A stretch of 64,000 bases of DNA from Bacillus sp. OV322 (lineage in GTDB: Bacteria; Bacillota; Bacilli; Bacillales; DSM-1321): the NCBI RefSeq assembly GCF_900112495.1, contig NZ_FOMA01000002.1:620001-684000 (forward strand), in the 5' to 3' direction. Of this stretch, positions 18,228 to 25,680 are shown one piece after another (positions within the stretch are counted from its first letter, which is position 1; each line of letters begins with the position of its first letter). The translations under genes were made by a program, and so were the position numbers. A model generated the notes under the pieces. That model saw only the letters and a list, made by a program, of their open reading frames with translations, was not told the origin of the DNA and did not search any database.

Positions 18228-18410
18228 TGTGAATGAAGCGCCTAGCCTCGAGGTAATAAGTCATCTCCGGATTGAAGGCAAAGTGCGCCTTCTATTCGGA
18301 GACGCCTTATGCTGGTCTAAGGCCCCCAGGATGGGGGTCACAAAGACGTTGCCGCAGGACGCGGCGTTCTTAGTCTTTGATTCACTAAACAGGCGCTTCC
18401 GCTTTTTTTG
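18228..18410 (+). repeat. Structured intergenic repeat, copy B
   Basis: Closing stem AGCGCCT/AGGCGCT (18237-18243 with 18391-18397). A variable hairpin has TCTCCG opposite CGGAGA where copy A has ATAAG/CTTAT. GGCCCCC-AGGAT-GGGGGTC is at 18321-18339. AAAGAC (18342-18347) pairs with GTCTTT (18373-18378) around GCCGC/GCGGC. The end is GCGCTTCCGCTTTTTTT. It lies between convergent pepA and yuzC and may also act as their terminator. Confidence 0.85.
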
Positions 18411-18815
18411 TTAGAAATTCATCCATTTTATTCTTAATATAATGTGGCAGCAGCCTTCTTGGGCATTTGCTGTTTTTGGATGGAAGTCCAGGCGGATGCC
18501 GTCAGGTGAGAAGAGGATGTCTGGAGAAGTTTGTATACCCGTCCTTAAAATCAGTTTGCGTACTTCGTTCATGTCGGAAGACTGGGCGGCAGACATGATT
18601 TTCTGTGAAAGGGCCCTGGAGTGCGTTAAAGATGAAAGCAGTTTTTCAGCATCTCTCAACAAGGCCAGGGAGACATTTGCAGACTTTATAAACATATCCG
18701 GGTTTGTCATGTTAAATTGCCTGTCTGCTGCAACAGGGTATGAATAAGGAGATAGATGCAGATAAGATGGATGCTGATAATAACCGGGATAATAAAAATA
18801 GGGTATATTCCCCAT
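18411..18815 (-). CDS. yuzC: YuzC-like spore-associated protein
   Basis: A 134-aa protein with a Tyr/Pro/His-rich N-terminus (YFYYPGYYQHPSYLHLSPYSYP) typical of spore coat proteins. A helical middle (PDMFIKSANVSLALLRDAEKLL, QKIMSAAQSSD) and a C-terminal strand region with a CC pair follow. It resembles B. subtilis YuzC, and its place between pepA and yuxO fits that gene's chromosomal position. The start has AAGGAGG before it. I am moderately sure of the family and not of the function. Confidence 0.65.
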   Translation of the reverse strand: MGNIPYFYYPGYYQHPSYLHLSPYSYPVAADRQFNMTNPDMFIKSANVSLALLRDAEKLLSSLTHSRALSQKIMSAAQSSDMNEVRKLILRTGIQTSPDILFSPDGIRLDFHPKTANAQEGCCHIILRIKWMNF

Positions 18816-18988
18816 GTCCTTTCCTCCTTGGCGTATGACTGATTAAGACAGCAGCAATTCGAAGTGTTCTGCCTATAAGGTATGAAGGCTAAAAGGTTTA
18901 TATGTTCCTAATGTATGCGAAGACTTATGCAGCAGAGATATAAATTTGTGCAGCATCAGGAAATTCCCATAAAAAAGGAGATATGATA

Positions 18989-19384
18989 ATGGAAATGAAT
19001 TTGAAGGATACTCTAATGACGTCGCTTGGTATTGAAATTATGGAATTATCACAAGGCAAGGTCATTGCGACAATGCCTGTAGATAAAAGAACCTGGCAGC
19101 CATATGGTTTGCTTCATGGAGGAGCTTCCGTTGCACTGGCAGAAACAGTAGCAAGCGTCGGGGGATTTGAATTAGTGGACCAGGCCAGTGAAGCGGTTGT
19201 CGGGCTTGAAATTAATGCGAACCATATAAAAGGAAAAAAATCAGGAATTGTAACCGCAGAAGGAAACCTGCTTCACAGGGGCAGGACCACTATGGTGTGG
19301 GATATTAAAATTCGTGATGAAGAGGAAAATCTAATTTGTGTTTCAAGATGTACCTTGGCTGTTATTAAAAGAAAGCTAGAGTAG
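18989..19384 (+). CDS. yuxO: Hotdog-fold acyl-CoA thioesterase (YuxO/MenI type)
   Basis: A PaaI/YdiI-type thioesterase of 131 aa. The hotdog core motif is LLHGGASVALAETVAS, in which the Glu is the expected catalytic base. VGLEINANHIKGKKSG and MVWDIKI follow. By family it may hydrolyse 1,4-dihydroxy-2-naphthoyl-CoA in menaquinone synthesis; that is not proven here. The second ATG (18989) is preferred because AAGGAG lies 8 nt before it but only 2 nt before the first ATG at 18983. Confidence 0.88.
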   Translation: MEMNLKDTLMTSLGIEIMELSQGKVIATMPVDKRTWQPYGLLHGGASVALAETVASVGGFELVDQASEAVVGLEINANHIKGKKSGIVTAEGNLLHRGRTTMVWDIKIRDEEENLICVSRCTLAVIKRKLE

Positions 19385-19512
19385 AGCAGTCCGGACTTTA
19401 GAATGTCTGCCATACCAGCAAGAAGGGGATAGGCAAGCCGGTCTTAGCCGGCTGTTAAATGCAGCATATTCATCACGGATTGCCCAAGCAGAAACAGAGA
19501 CGGAGAGACAGA

Positions 19513-20070
19513 ATGAAGAACACCTATTTAATCGGGCATTTTCCGCTGATATCCATCATTCTTTTCAGTCTTTCATTTGGCTTATATGGTGAAATGGAAG
19601 CATTGATATTGATTCAAAAGATTGGCATTTATAAAGGAATGCTTGAGTTTCTTTCAAAGGCAGAAATAAAGCTTGCTCTTTTGCTTGTTATATTTTTACT
19701 GTTTTTTATGCTATTTTCCGCATTGAAACTGATATCAGATACTGCTATTGAAGTTTCCCTGCTGTTTTTTTCGAAAGATTCCGATGGAAATGGACTAAAG
19801 AGAATACGCATGGCTGCCGTTATTTTTGCGGCAGGTGGCGCTGTTTCACTTGTGAGTGTTCAATCCATTACAGGATTAGCGGCCATTTTTCTGGGAACCG
19901 CTTTTATAGCTTTTATTTATTTTGTTTTTGCGGTCAGTCCGAATTTAAGCATGCCCGGAATGATCGGATTGATTTTCTTTCACACAATCATTTGGGCATT
20001 ATTCATTTTGCTTGTCGCTTATTCATCTCTAAAGCTCTATAACAGCATCATGAACAGCCTGCCGATATAA
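19513..20070 (+). CDS. yufK: YufK family membrane protein (DUF5366)
   Basis: A 185-aa polytopic membrane protein with five or so hydrophobic helices, starting MKNTYLIGHFPLISIILFS and ending LKLYNSIMNSLPI, as in B. subtilis YufK. It has no catalytic motif and its function is unknown. GGAGAGA precedes the ATG; an upstream in-frame start at 19459 gives a charged leader foreign to the family. It is convergent with pbpD, the same arrangement as in B. subtilis. Confidence 0.85.
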   Translation: MKNTYLIGHFPLISIILFSLSFGLYGEMEALILIQKIGIYKGMLEFLSKAEIKLALLLVIFLLFFMLFSALKLISDTAIEVSLLFFSKDSDGNGLKRIRMAAVIFAAGGAVSLVSVQSITGLAAIFLGTAFIAFIYFVFAVSPNLSMPGMIGLIFFHTIIWALFILLVAYSSLKLYNSIMNSLPI

Positions 20071-20082
20071 AAAAATAAGCAG

Positions 20083-20125
20083 GCAAAAAGGGCATCGATT
20101 ATTCGAAGCCCTTTTTGCTTTTTAT
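20083..20125. terminator. Terminator between yufK and pbpD
   Basis: GCAAAAAGGGC (20083-20093) pairs with GCCCTTTTTGC (20108-20118). The 3' arm lies inside the last codons of pbpD, so the two transcripts overlap here. Confidence 0.7.
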
Positions 20126-21976
20126 AAGCTTGTTGATATCCTTCCAAATCATTAAATGCGGGGCAGAGGGCTGAAGGGCAGCCAGACCTGCAGGGCGGTC
20201 TTTGCCTACCCAGACGCCTGTTGTGTAATCTTCTGTAAGCCCGACAAACCACATATCCTTGACTCCGTTTGTTGTTCCTGTTTTCCCGCCTATGTAGCTA
20301 GAAGGAATATAGGCTTTTTTTGCAGTCCCATTAACGGTTACCTCATGAAGCAATTCCCGCATCTTTTTGACGGTGTCCCTGTTCCAGACAACTGCTAAAT
20401 GGTCGTTCCACCTATAAAGTGTCTTGCCGGATTTATCAGTTACGCTTGTAATGGCTCTGGCCGGCTGATAGTTCCCATCCGTAAAGCTAGTATAAGCATC
20501 CGTCAGCTCAAGGGGACTGGTGCCATAGGCGAATCCTCCAACAGCAGCTGTTAATCGGCGGTCAGCAGCTGTCACTTCTTTAAAATGAAAAGGTTCAAGA
20601 TGGCGGAAGCTTCTCTCTATCCCATTTTTCTCAAATAATCGGATGGCAGGGGTATTATAGGATTCGGCAAATGCTTTTTTAATGGTTACCATTCCATAGC
20701 TTTTCCGAGTATAATTTTTAGGGCAATACCCATTTTTGCAATAGTCCGCACCGCTTACCATGTCAGCAGTGGCAGCATGAGAATCCTCAATATATGGCGC
20801 ATATACCAGCAGCGGCTTAATGGCTGAACCCGGCTGGCGAAAACTTTGGTAGGCTCTGTTGAAAGAATTAATTTTATAATTCTTTCCCCCAATCAAAGAG
20901 ACAAGCCGATGCGTATTATGCTGTATGACCGCTGCAGCTCCTTCTGCTCCAGAACCGGCCAAGCGTGTTTGAACAGATTGCCGGGCTCGTTTTTGGACAG
21001 CAGGATCAAGAGCTGTATGGATGGTTATACCGGATTGCAGAAGCAGCGTGACTTTTTTGGACAATTTTTCATTTGCTTCTTTTCTTGCTTTAGAGTCATG
21101 GCTTTTGAGTTTTTCTGACAGCCCTTCCGACTGTGCGACCAATTGGCTGAGCTCCTGAAGGGCGTAGACGGTATAGTCAGGATATAATGATTTAGGTTTG
21201 CTGATATCCAGTTTAATTTTTTCATGGATGGCTTTTTGGTATTCAGCCTTTGATAGCTTGTTTGCCAGCAGCATTTGCTTTAGAATCCTTTCCTGCCGCT
21301 TTTTTGTAAGCTGGTAGTGTGTCAGCGGATTGTAAAGGGTTGGATTATTAGGAATAGCTGCCAGGTAGGCAATTTCTGCCTTCGAAAGCTGATTCAGAGG
21401 CTTGCTATAATAAAATTGGGATGCAGCTTCTATTCCATAGGAGCCATTTTGATAATATATAGCATTGATATATAGCTCGAGAATTTCACTCTTTGTCAAT
21501 TTTTTTTCAAGCTGCCAGGAATATAAAAGTTCTGTCAGTTTCCTGTTATACGTTTTTTCCTGAGAAAGATAAAGATTTCTTGCGAGCTGCTGTGTAATGG
21601 TGCTGCCGCCCTGGCTGAACGAGTCATGCTTGGAGTTTACGAGTATCGCCCTGCCTATGGCAAGTGCATCCACACCAGAATGCTGGTAAAAGCTTCGATC
21701 CTCAATGGTAATGAAAAGCTGCTTAAGGAATTCAGGAATGTCTTTTTGGGAAAGATAGATTCTTCTTTCTGCATTGCTGATTTCCAATATGGTTTTTCCT
21801 GTATCATCAGTCATGTAGCTTGTTTGAGGAATAGTGATGCTTTTATAATTCACCTTTTTATCAAGTAACTGCTCCACACTCTGTGCATGTGTCCACTCAT
21901 TGACAGAAATGACCAGAAGGATGTATAAAAAAGGTACTAGCATTAAAATAAAAATATAGCCTAGGATCGTGCGCAT
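20099..21976 (-). CDS. pbpD: Class A penicillin-binding protein 4
   Basis: A bifunctional peptidoglycan synthase of 625 aa (B. subtilis PbpD is 624). It has one N-terminal membrane helix. The GT51 glycosyltransferase motifs are TIEDRSFYQHSGVD and QGGSTITQQLARNLYL. The transpeptidase domain has the active serine in SAIK (S384-K387), an SYN motif in ESYNTPA, and KTGTTNG (from K565). It acts outside the membrane, polymerising and cross-linking the wall. The ribosome site is weak (GGAAG). The neighbours yufK and kapD match B. subtilis order. Confidence 0.95.
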   Translation of the reverse strand: MRTILGYIFILMLVPFLYILLVISVNEWTHAQSVEQLLDKKVNYKSITIPQTSYMTDDTGKTILEISNAERRIYLSQKDIPEFLKQLFITIEDRSFYQHSGVDALAIGRAILVNSKHDSFSQGGSTITQQLARNLYLSQEKTYNRKLTELLYSWQLEKKLTKSEILELYINAIYYQNGSYGIEAASQFYYSKPLNQLSKAEIAYLAAIPNNPTLYNPLTHYQLTKKRQERILKQMLLANKLSKAEYQKAIHEKIKLDISKPKSLYPDYTVYALQELSQLVAQSEGLSEKLKSHDSKARKEANEKLSKKVTLLLQSGITIHTALDPAVQKRARQSVQTRLAGSGAEGAAAVIQHNTHRLVSLIGGKNYKINSFNRAYQSFRQPGSAIKPLLVYAPYIEDSHAATADMVSGADYCKNGYCPKNYTRKSYGMVTIKKAFAESYNTPAIRLFEKNGIERSFRHLEPFHFKEVTAADRRLTAAVGGFAYGTSPLELTDAYTSFTDGNYQPARAITSVTDKSGKTLYRWNDHLAVVWNRDTVKKMRELLHEVTVNGTAKKAYIPSSYIGGKTGTTNGVKDMWFVGLTEDYTTGVWVGKDRPAGLAALQPSAPHLMIWKDINKLIKSKKGFE

Positions 21977-22342
21977 ACTTATACTTCCAATCTAATATAT
22001 TTTGGGTATGGCGTAGGGCATGCCAACAGACTTTCAAAGCTGTGCAGTTATATCAAACCCATTTGTTTTATCGGCTTCGATGAGTGCTTTTTCACAAAAT
22101 AAGGGATATTGCGCCAGAAAAAACAAATAAAAAACGCAGATTGCTGTGTAAGCCCTTTTATTAATAAAGACTGTGGTTTCTGCACTTTGCTGATTGAAAC
22201 GGAAATCAGAATGAGCGTTTAATAGAGCTTTAAAAAAAGTAAAAAAATTTCAAAATTTTCTGCTATAATTTGAATAAGCATTTTGGAAACAAGCTTGTTT
22301 GTCAGTATATTTAAACAAAGCATAAAAAAGGAGGCTTTGAAG
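21977..22342. other. Divergent pbpD-kapD intergenic region
   Basis: A 366-bp AT-rich region. The clearest element is an extended -10, TGCTATAAT at 22261-22269, placed for kapD. No -35 match and no coding frame is seen. Confidence 0.5.
22261..22269 (+). promoter_or_regulatory. Extended -10 promoter element for kapD
   Basis: TGCTATAAT matches TGnTATAAT of extended -10 sigma-A promoters and lies 74 bp before the kapD start. The region 17 bp upstream is only A-rich. Confidence 0.5.
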
Positions 22343-22966
22343 ATGAAAGACCAGGTTCAGTATTTATTTATCGATTTTGAGTTTACAATGCCGGAGGGAA
22401 GGGCGAATCCACAAGGCTTTTTTGCGGAGATCATAGAGGTCGGTTTTGTTACAGTTATGGGTGAAGAGATGAATGATCAATTTTCTTCGTTTGTTGCCCC
22501 GGTAAAGTTCCCGCAGCTTACAGAACGCTGTAAAAATTTTCTTCACATTTCACAGGAGCAGGTGGAGCAGGGAATGTCTTTCAATGAGCTTGTTTCATTG
22601 TTAAGCAGCTATGAGCAAAAGTGTCCGACAACTGTCGTGACATGGGGGAATATGGACATGAAGGTGCTTAGGCAAAGCTGCCAGAGGAATGGAATAGAAT
22701 TTCCGTTTAAGGGGAAATTGATCGATTTGTCTATGGAGTATAAGCGTTTTTTTGGAGATCAAAATCAGACAGGTTTGTGGAAAGCTGTACAGGCATATGG
22801 AAAAGAAGGCACTGGAAAGCATCACCGTGCATTGGATGATGCCATAACCACATATAACATTTTTAAACTGGTTGAAAAAGATAAAAGCTATATGAAAAAT
22901 CACCAGCCGACAACGATTGGGGAACGCATTGATTTATCCCAAGTCTTGAATAATCTTGCATTATAA
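22343..22966 (+). CDS. kapD: KapD, DEDD-family 3'-5' exonuclease-like sporulation inhibitor
   Basis: A 207-aa protein with an RNase T/DnaQ-type exonuclease fold: LFIDFEFTMPEGR carries the first D and E, VTWGNMDMKVL the second acidic site, and HHRALDDAITT the final H and D. B. subtilis KapD (205 aa) inhibits the KinA route to sporulation. AAAGGAGG lies 9 nt before the chosen ATG; an in-frame start at 22283 would add a tail with no ribosome site. It is convergent with kapB. Confidence 0.93.
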   Translation: MKDQVQYLFIDFEFTMPEGRANPQGFFAEIIEVGFVTVMGEEMNDQFSSFVAPVKFPQLTERCKNFLHISQEQVEQGMSFNELVSLLSSYEQKCPTTVVTWGNMDMKVLRQSCQRNGIEFPFKGKLIDLSMEYKRFFGDQNQTGLWKAVQAYGKEGTGKHHRALDDAITTYNIFKLVEKDKSYMKNHQPTTIGERIDLSQVLNNLAL

Positions 22967-23002
22967 AAGCCAAATCACTATCACTGATTTGGCTTTTATT
23001 GT
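22965..23002. terminator. Bidirectional terminator between kapD and kapB
   Basis: AAAAGCCAAATCA (22965-22977) pairs perfectly with TGATTTGGCTTTT (22985-22997). Confidence 0.88.
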
Positions 23003-23007
23003 TTCTT

Positions 23008-23394
23008 TTATTTGAAGTAATCCCCTTCAAGATCCTCGAGCATTTCAAGGCTTTTTTGATTCCACTCCGTTTTGTCTTCCGATAATTTATTTTTCATTGC
23101 TGTCACGGCTTCTTTTAGTGATTCAGTATAATCCGGTATTTCTCCTTCGTAATGCCTGACCATGTTCATTGGAACATTGGTCTGTTCCCTATAGGCGAGG
23201 GAACGTCTTTGATGGAACATGGCTACTTCTGTTTGCTTCGGATTGTGAAGGTCACCTTGCATGGGATGCTTGGAAACAGCCATGACCTTTACCAGATATG
23301 CCTGCGGGCGGATAGCGGTTATTTCACCGATATATTTTCCTGTTTTATATATGGCGGTTACACGGTCGCCAATTTGAAAATCCTGATCTGTCAT
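23008..23394 (-). CDS. kapB: KapB, sporulation kinase-associated protein
   Basis: A 128-aa protein (same length as B. subtilis KapB) with an SH3-like start, FQIGDRVTAIYKTGKYIGEITAIRPQ, then HPMQGDLHNP, and a helical tail. KapB is called a lipoprotein needed for KinB-dependent phosphorelay input. This sequence begins MTDQDFQIGD with no signal peptide or lipobox cysteine, so it is cytoplasmic here. kinB is not adjacent, unlike in B. subtilis. Confidence 0.92.
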   Translation of the reverse strand: MTDQDFQIGDRVTAIYKTGKYIGEITAIRPQAYLVKVMAVSKHPMQGDLHNPKQTEVAMFHQRRSLAYREQTNVPMNMVRHYEGEIPDYTESLKEAVTAMKNKLSEDKTEWNQKSLEMLEDLEGDYFK

Positions 23395-23487
23395 TTTCTT
23401 TCCTCCTTGGAAAAATGCGCTTGATATACACTATCATACATAAAATAGGCCTGCTTTTACAGCGTGGTCTTTTTCTGCGCTCTACTT

Positions 23488-23695
23488 AGGCGCTTGCGCT
23501 TTTTATTAATCCAGCTCCAGCGCCTAGCCTCTCGAGGTCATAAGTCACGTAAGACGAGAAGGCAAAGAACACCTTCTCGTCTTACGCGGCTTAGGGCCCC
23601 CAGGGATGGGGGTCATGAAGACGTTGCCGCAGGACGCGGCGTTCTTAGTCTTTGTTCCGCTCCGCTAGCTAAACAAGGCGCTTGCGCTTTTTATT
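23488..23695 (+). repeat. Structured intergenic repeat, copy C
   Basis: Bounded by an exact 20-bp direct repeat, AGGCGCTTGCGCTTTTTATT (23488-23507 and 23676-23695). Closing stem AGCGCCT/AGGCGCT (23519-23525 with 23676-23682). The longest variable hairpin has 22-nt arms (23541-23562 with 23572-23593; one mismatch, one wobble). GGCCCCC/GGGGGTC is at 23595-23614. GAAGAC pairs with GTCTTT (23617-23653) around GCCGC/GCGGC. It lies between divergent kapB and the cyclophilin gene. Confidence 0.88.
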
Positions 23696-23788
23696 GATTC
23701 GTGTAAAGTGTACATTGTAAGGAAATGATTAGTAGAAGGTTAACTTTCATTATCGTATGGAAGATATATAGGAAAGAAGGAATGTACA

Positions 23789-24382
23789 ATGGTTCATTAT
23801 CCGCAATTATCGAAAGAGTTATCTGAAAATGAAAAAGCAGTTGTGATGGAAACTTCCCAGGGAAGCATTAAAATTAAGCTTTTCCCGAAGCAGGCGCCAA
23901 AAACTGTGGAGAACTTTATTACTCATGCCCAAAATGGATACTATGATGGTGTTATTTTTCACCGTGTCATCAAGGACTTTATGATTCAGGGCGGAGACCC
24001 TGATGGAACTGGCATGGGCGGCGAGAGCATTTGGGGAGATACTTTCGAAGATGAATTTTCCATGGAGCTTTTCAATCTCCGCGGGGCGCTTTCTATGGCT
24101 AATGCGGGACCGGGTACAAATGGAAGCCAGTTTTTTATCGTCCAGGCCCAAAATGTGGACAGCCGGATGGGTGAGCAAATGAAACAGGCCGGCTATCCGG
24201 AGGAAATTATTGAAGCTTACATGAAACAAGGAGGAACACCGTGGCTTGATCACAAGCATACTGTATTCGGCCAGGTGATTGAAGGCCTGGAAATCGTAGA
24301 CAGCATTGCGAACTTCCCCACTTTAAACGGTGACAGACCTGTAGAAGACATTATCATTAAGTCCATCAAAGTACTGGGATAA
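23789..24382 (+). CDS. Cyclophilin-type peptidyl-prolyl isomerase
   Basis: A cytosolic 197-aa cyclophilin that isomerises Xaa-Pro bonds. Active-site motifs are [22 protein letters not shown] (Arg and Gln positions), [17 protein letters not shown] and [12 protein letters not shown]. It is longer than PpiB because of an insert around residues 122-145 ([19 protein letters not shown]), a form known in Bacillaceae. No signal peptide. GAAGGA precedes the ATG, and a perfect hairpin terminator follows. Confidence 0.93.
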   Translation: MVHYPQLSKELSENEKAVVMETSQGSIKIKLFPKQAPKTVENFITHAQNGYYDGVIFHRVIKDFMIQGGDPDGTGMGGESIWGDTFEDEFSMELFNLRGALSMANAGPGTNGSQFFIVQAQNVDSRMGEQMKQAGYPEEIIEAYMKQGGTPWLDHKHTVFGQVIEGLEIVDSIANFPTLNGDRPVEDIIIKSIKVLG

Positions 24383-24383
24383 T

Positions 24384-24422
24384 AAAAAGAACGCAAGCAT
24401 ATTTATTGCTTGCGTTCTTTTT
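24384..24422 (+). terminator. Terminator of the cyclophilin gene
   Basis: AAAAAGAACGCAAGCA pairs with TGCTTGCGTTCTTTTT, a 16-bp stem. Confidence 0.9.
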
Positions 24423-24530
24423 ACTATAAGCAGCGCAAATACCGCCTAAGAACTTGTGTGGTTGGTGCGGAGAGATACTGATATAATGGAAGAAGGAAAT
24501 TTCGGACTATTCGGAAAGGAATGCAATGAC

Positions 24531-24746
24531 ATGAATATTACAGAATCAGTGCTTGCTTTATTTCTTTATTTTCCAAAAGATAAATCTGAGTATATCCCTG
24601 CAGCCATTACATCTGTGATCTTTGTAATTGGTGCTGTGCTCACGATGAAACTTATTATCTCAGTCTCAAAGAAAGAAGCTTTAAAAACGAAGCACTTGGA
24701 AGAAGAGCTTCTTAAGAAAAATCAAATCAGTGATGAGCTGAAATAG
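24531..24746 (+). CDS. Small single-pass membrane protein
   Basis: A 71-aa protein: short acidic N-terminus, one strong hydrophobic helix (about residues 24-45, IPAAITSVIFVIGAVLTMKLII) and a charged coiled-coil-like tail (KKEALKTKHLEEELLKK). I recognise no family. The ATG at 24531 is preferred over an upstream start at 24456 because GGAAAGGA lies before it. It is convergent with the DUF817 gene. Confidence 0.65.
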   Translation: MNITESVLALFLYFPKDKSEYIPAAITSVIFVIGAVLTMKLIISVSKKEALKTKHLEEELLKKNQISDELK

Positions 24747-24755
24747 CTCTAACCT

Positions 24756-25547
24756 TTATATACTAGTTTTTATCTCTGTTAAAACTTCCTCTTTTTGCTT
24801 TACGTGTTTAAGAATTGCAACTATCAGAAAGCTTACAATTACCAGCAGCAGCCAGGAGCTTATCTTGCTGAATGAAACAAGATGCCATGCCTTCTGCTGG
24901 TCTGGATATTCCCAGGCGCCAAAAAAGGTAGCGATGTTTTCGGCAATCCAGATGAAGAATCCGATTAAGGCGAAAGAAAGGGCAAGGGGCATTTTGTATA
25001 ATTCGCCATCGGCCCTGAACGACACATATGTGTTAAAAAAAAGCAGGACTACAAGAGCTGTAAGCACCCAGCGGAAGTCAGGCAGAAAGTGATGGGTAAA
25101 GAAATTCAGATAAATCGCCCCGGCCAGTATAAGCACCCAATCAGTGCGGGGCCACCGGAGCAGCTTCAAATCCAGCCTGCGCCATGCCTGGCACATGTAG
25201 CTTGCGACACTGGCATACATAAATCCGCTATAAAGCGGGACGCCATGGAATTTTGTCCAGGCACTTTCAGGATATGCCCATGAACCCATGTGCACCTTGA
25301 ACAATTCCAGAGCAAGCCCAATGATATGAAACAGGATGATGACCTTAAGTTCATCCAAGGTTTCAATGCCTGTGAGGACAAGCAGGACTTGGGCAGACAG
25401 GCAGACAAGCAAAATAAAGTCATATCGGTGTAGGAATGGGAAGGGGAGAACTTTGGATATTGCCAAAGTCAGGAATATGATAGCAGGAAACAAGCAGGAC
25501 CAAGCCTGCTGATAGGCAAAACTCCATAAATTTTTAATTACAGTCAT
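24756..25547 (-). CDS. yoaT: DUF817 integral membrane protein (YoaT-like)
   Basis: 263 aa with eight or so membrane helices spread over the whole length. Conserved polar motifs on loops include FKVHMGSWAYPE, FHGVPLYSGFMYASVASY and FGAWEYPDQQKAWHLVSFSK. These match DUF817, represented by B. subtilis YoaT. The function is unknown. It is monocistronic and divergent from the following sensor kinase gene. Confidence 0.85.
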   Translation of the reverse strand: MTVIKNLWSFAYQQAWSCLFPAIIFLTLAISKVLPFPFLHRYDFILLVCLSAQVLLVLTGIETLDELKVIILFHIIGLALELFKVHMGSWAYPESAWTKFHGVPLYSGFMYASVASYMCQAWRRLDLKLLRWPRTDWVLILAGAIYLNFFTHHFLPDFRWVLTALVVLLFFNTYVSFRADGELYKMPLALSFALIGFFIWIAENIATFFGAWEYPDQQKAWHLVSFSKISSWLLLVIVSFLIVAILKHVKQKEEVLTEIKTSI

Positions 25548-25680
25548 AAAACGGCTCCTTCCAGCAAAATGGAATAATTAAAGAATATACGTTAAAGGGA
25601 CTTTTGAATAGAAAAAAATACCGTGAATACTTCTTGCAGACAATCCTGTTTCTTGCATTAGTAAAAATGGCAGTTAAGAT

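Noticed and set aside
17455-18264. Long minus-strand frame
   Set aside because: Antisense shadow of pepA, extending into the repeat; Ser/Thr/Pro-rich translation typical of shadows.
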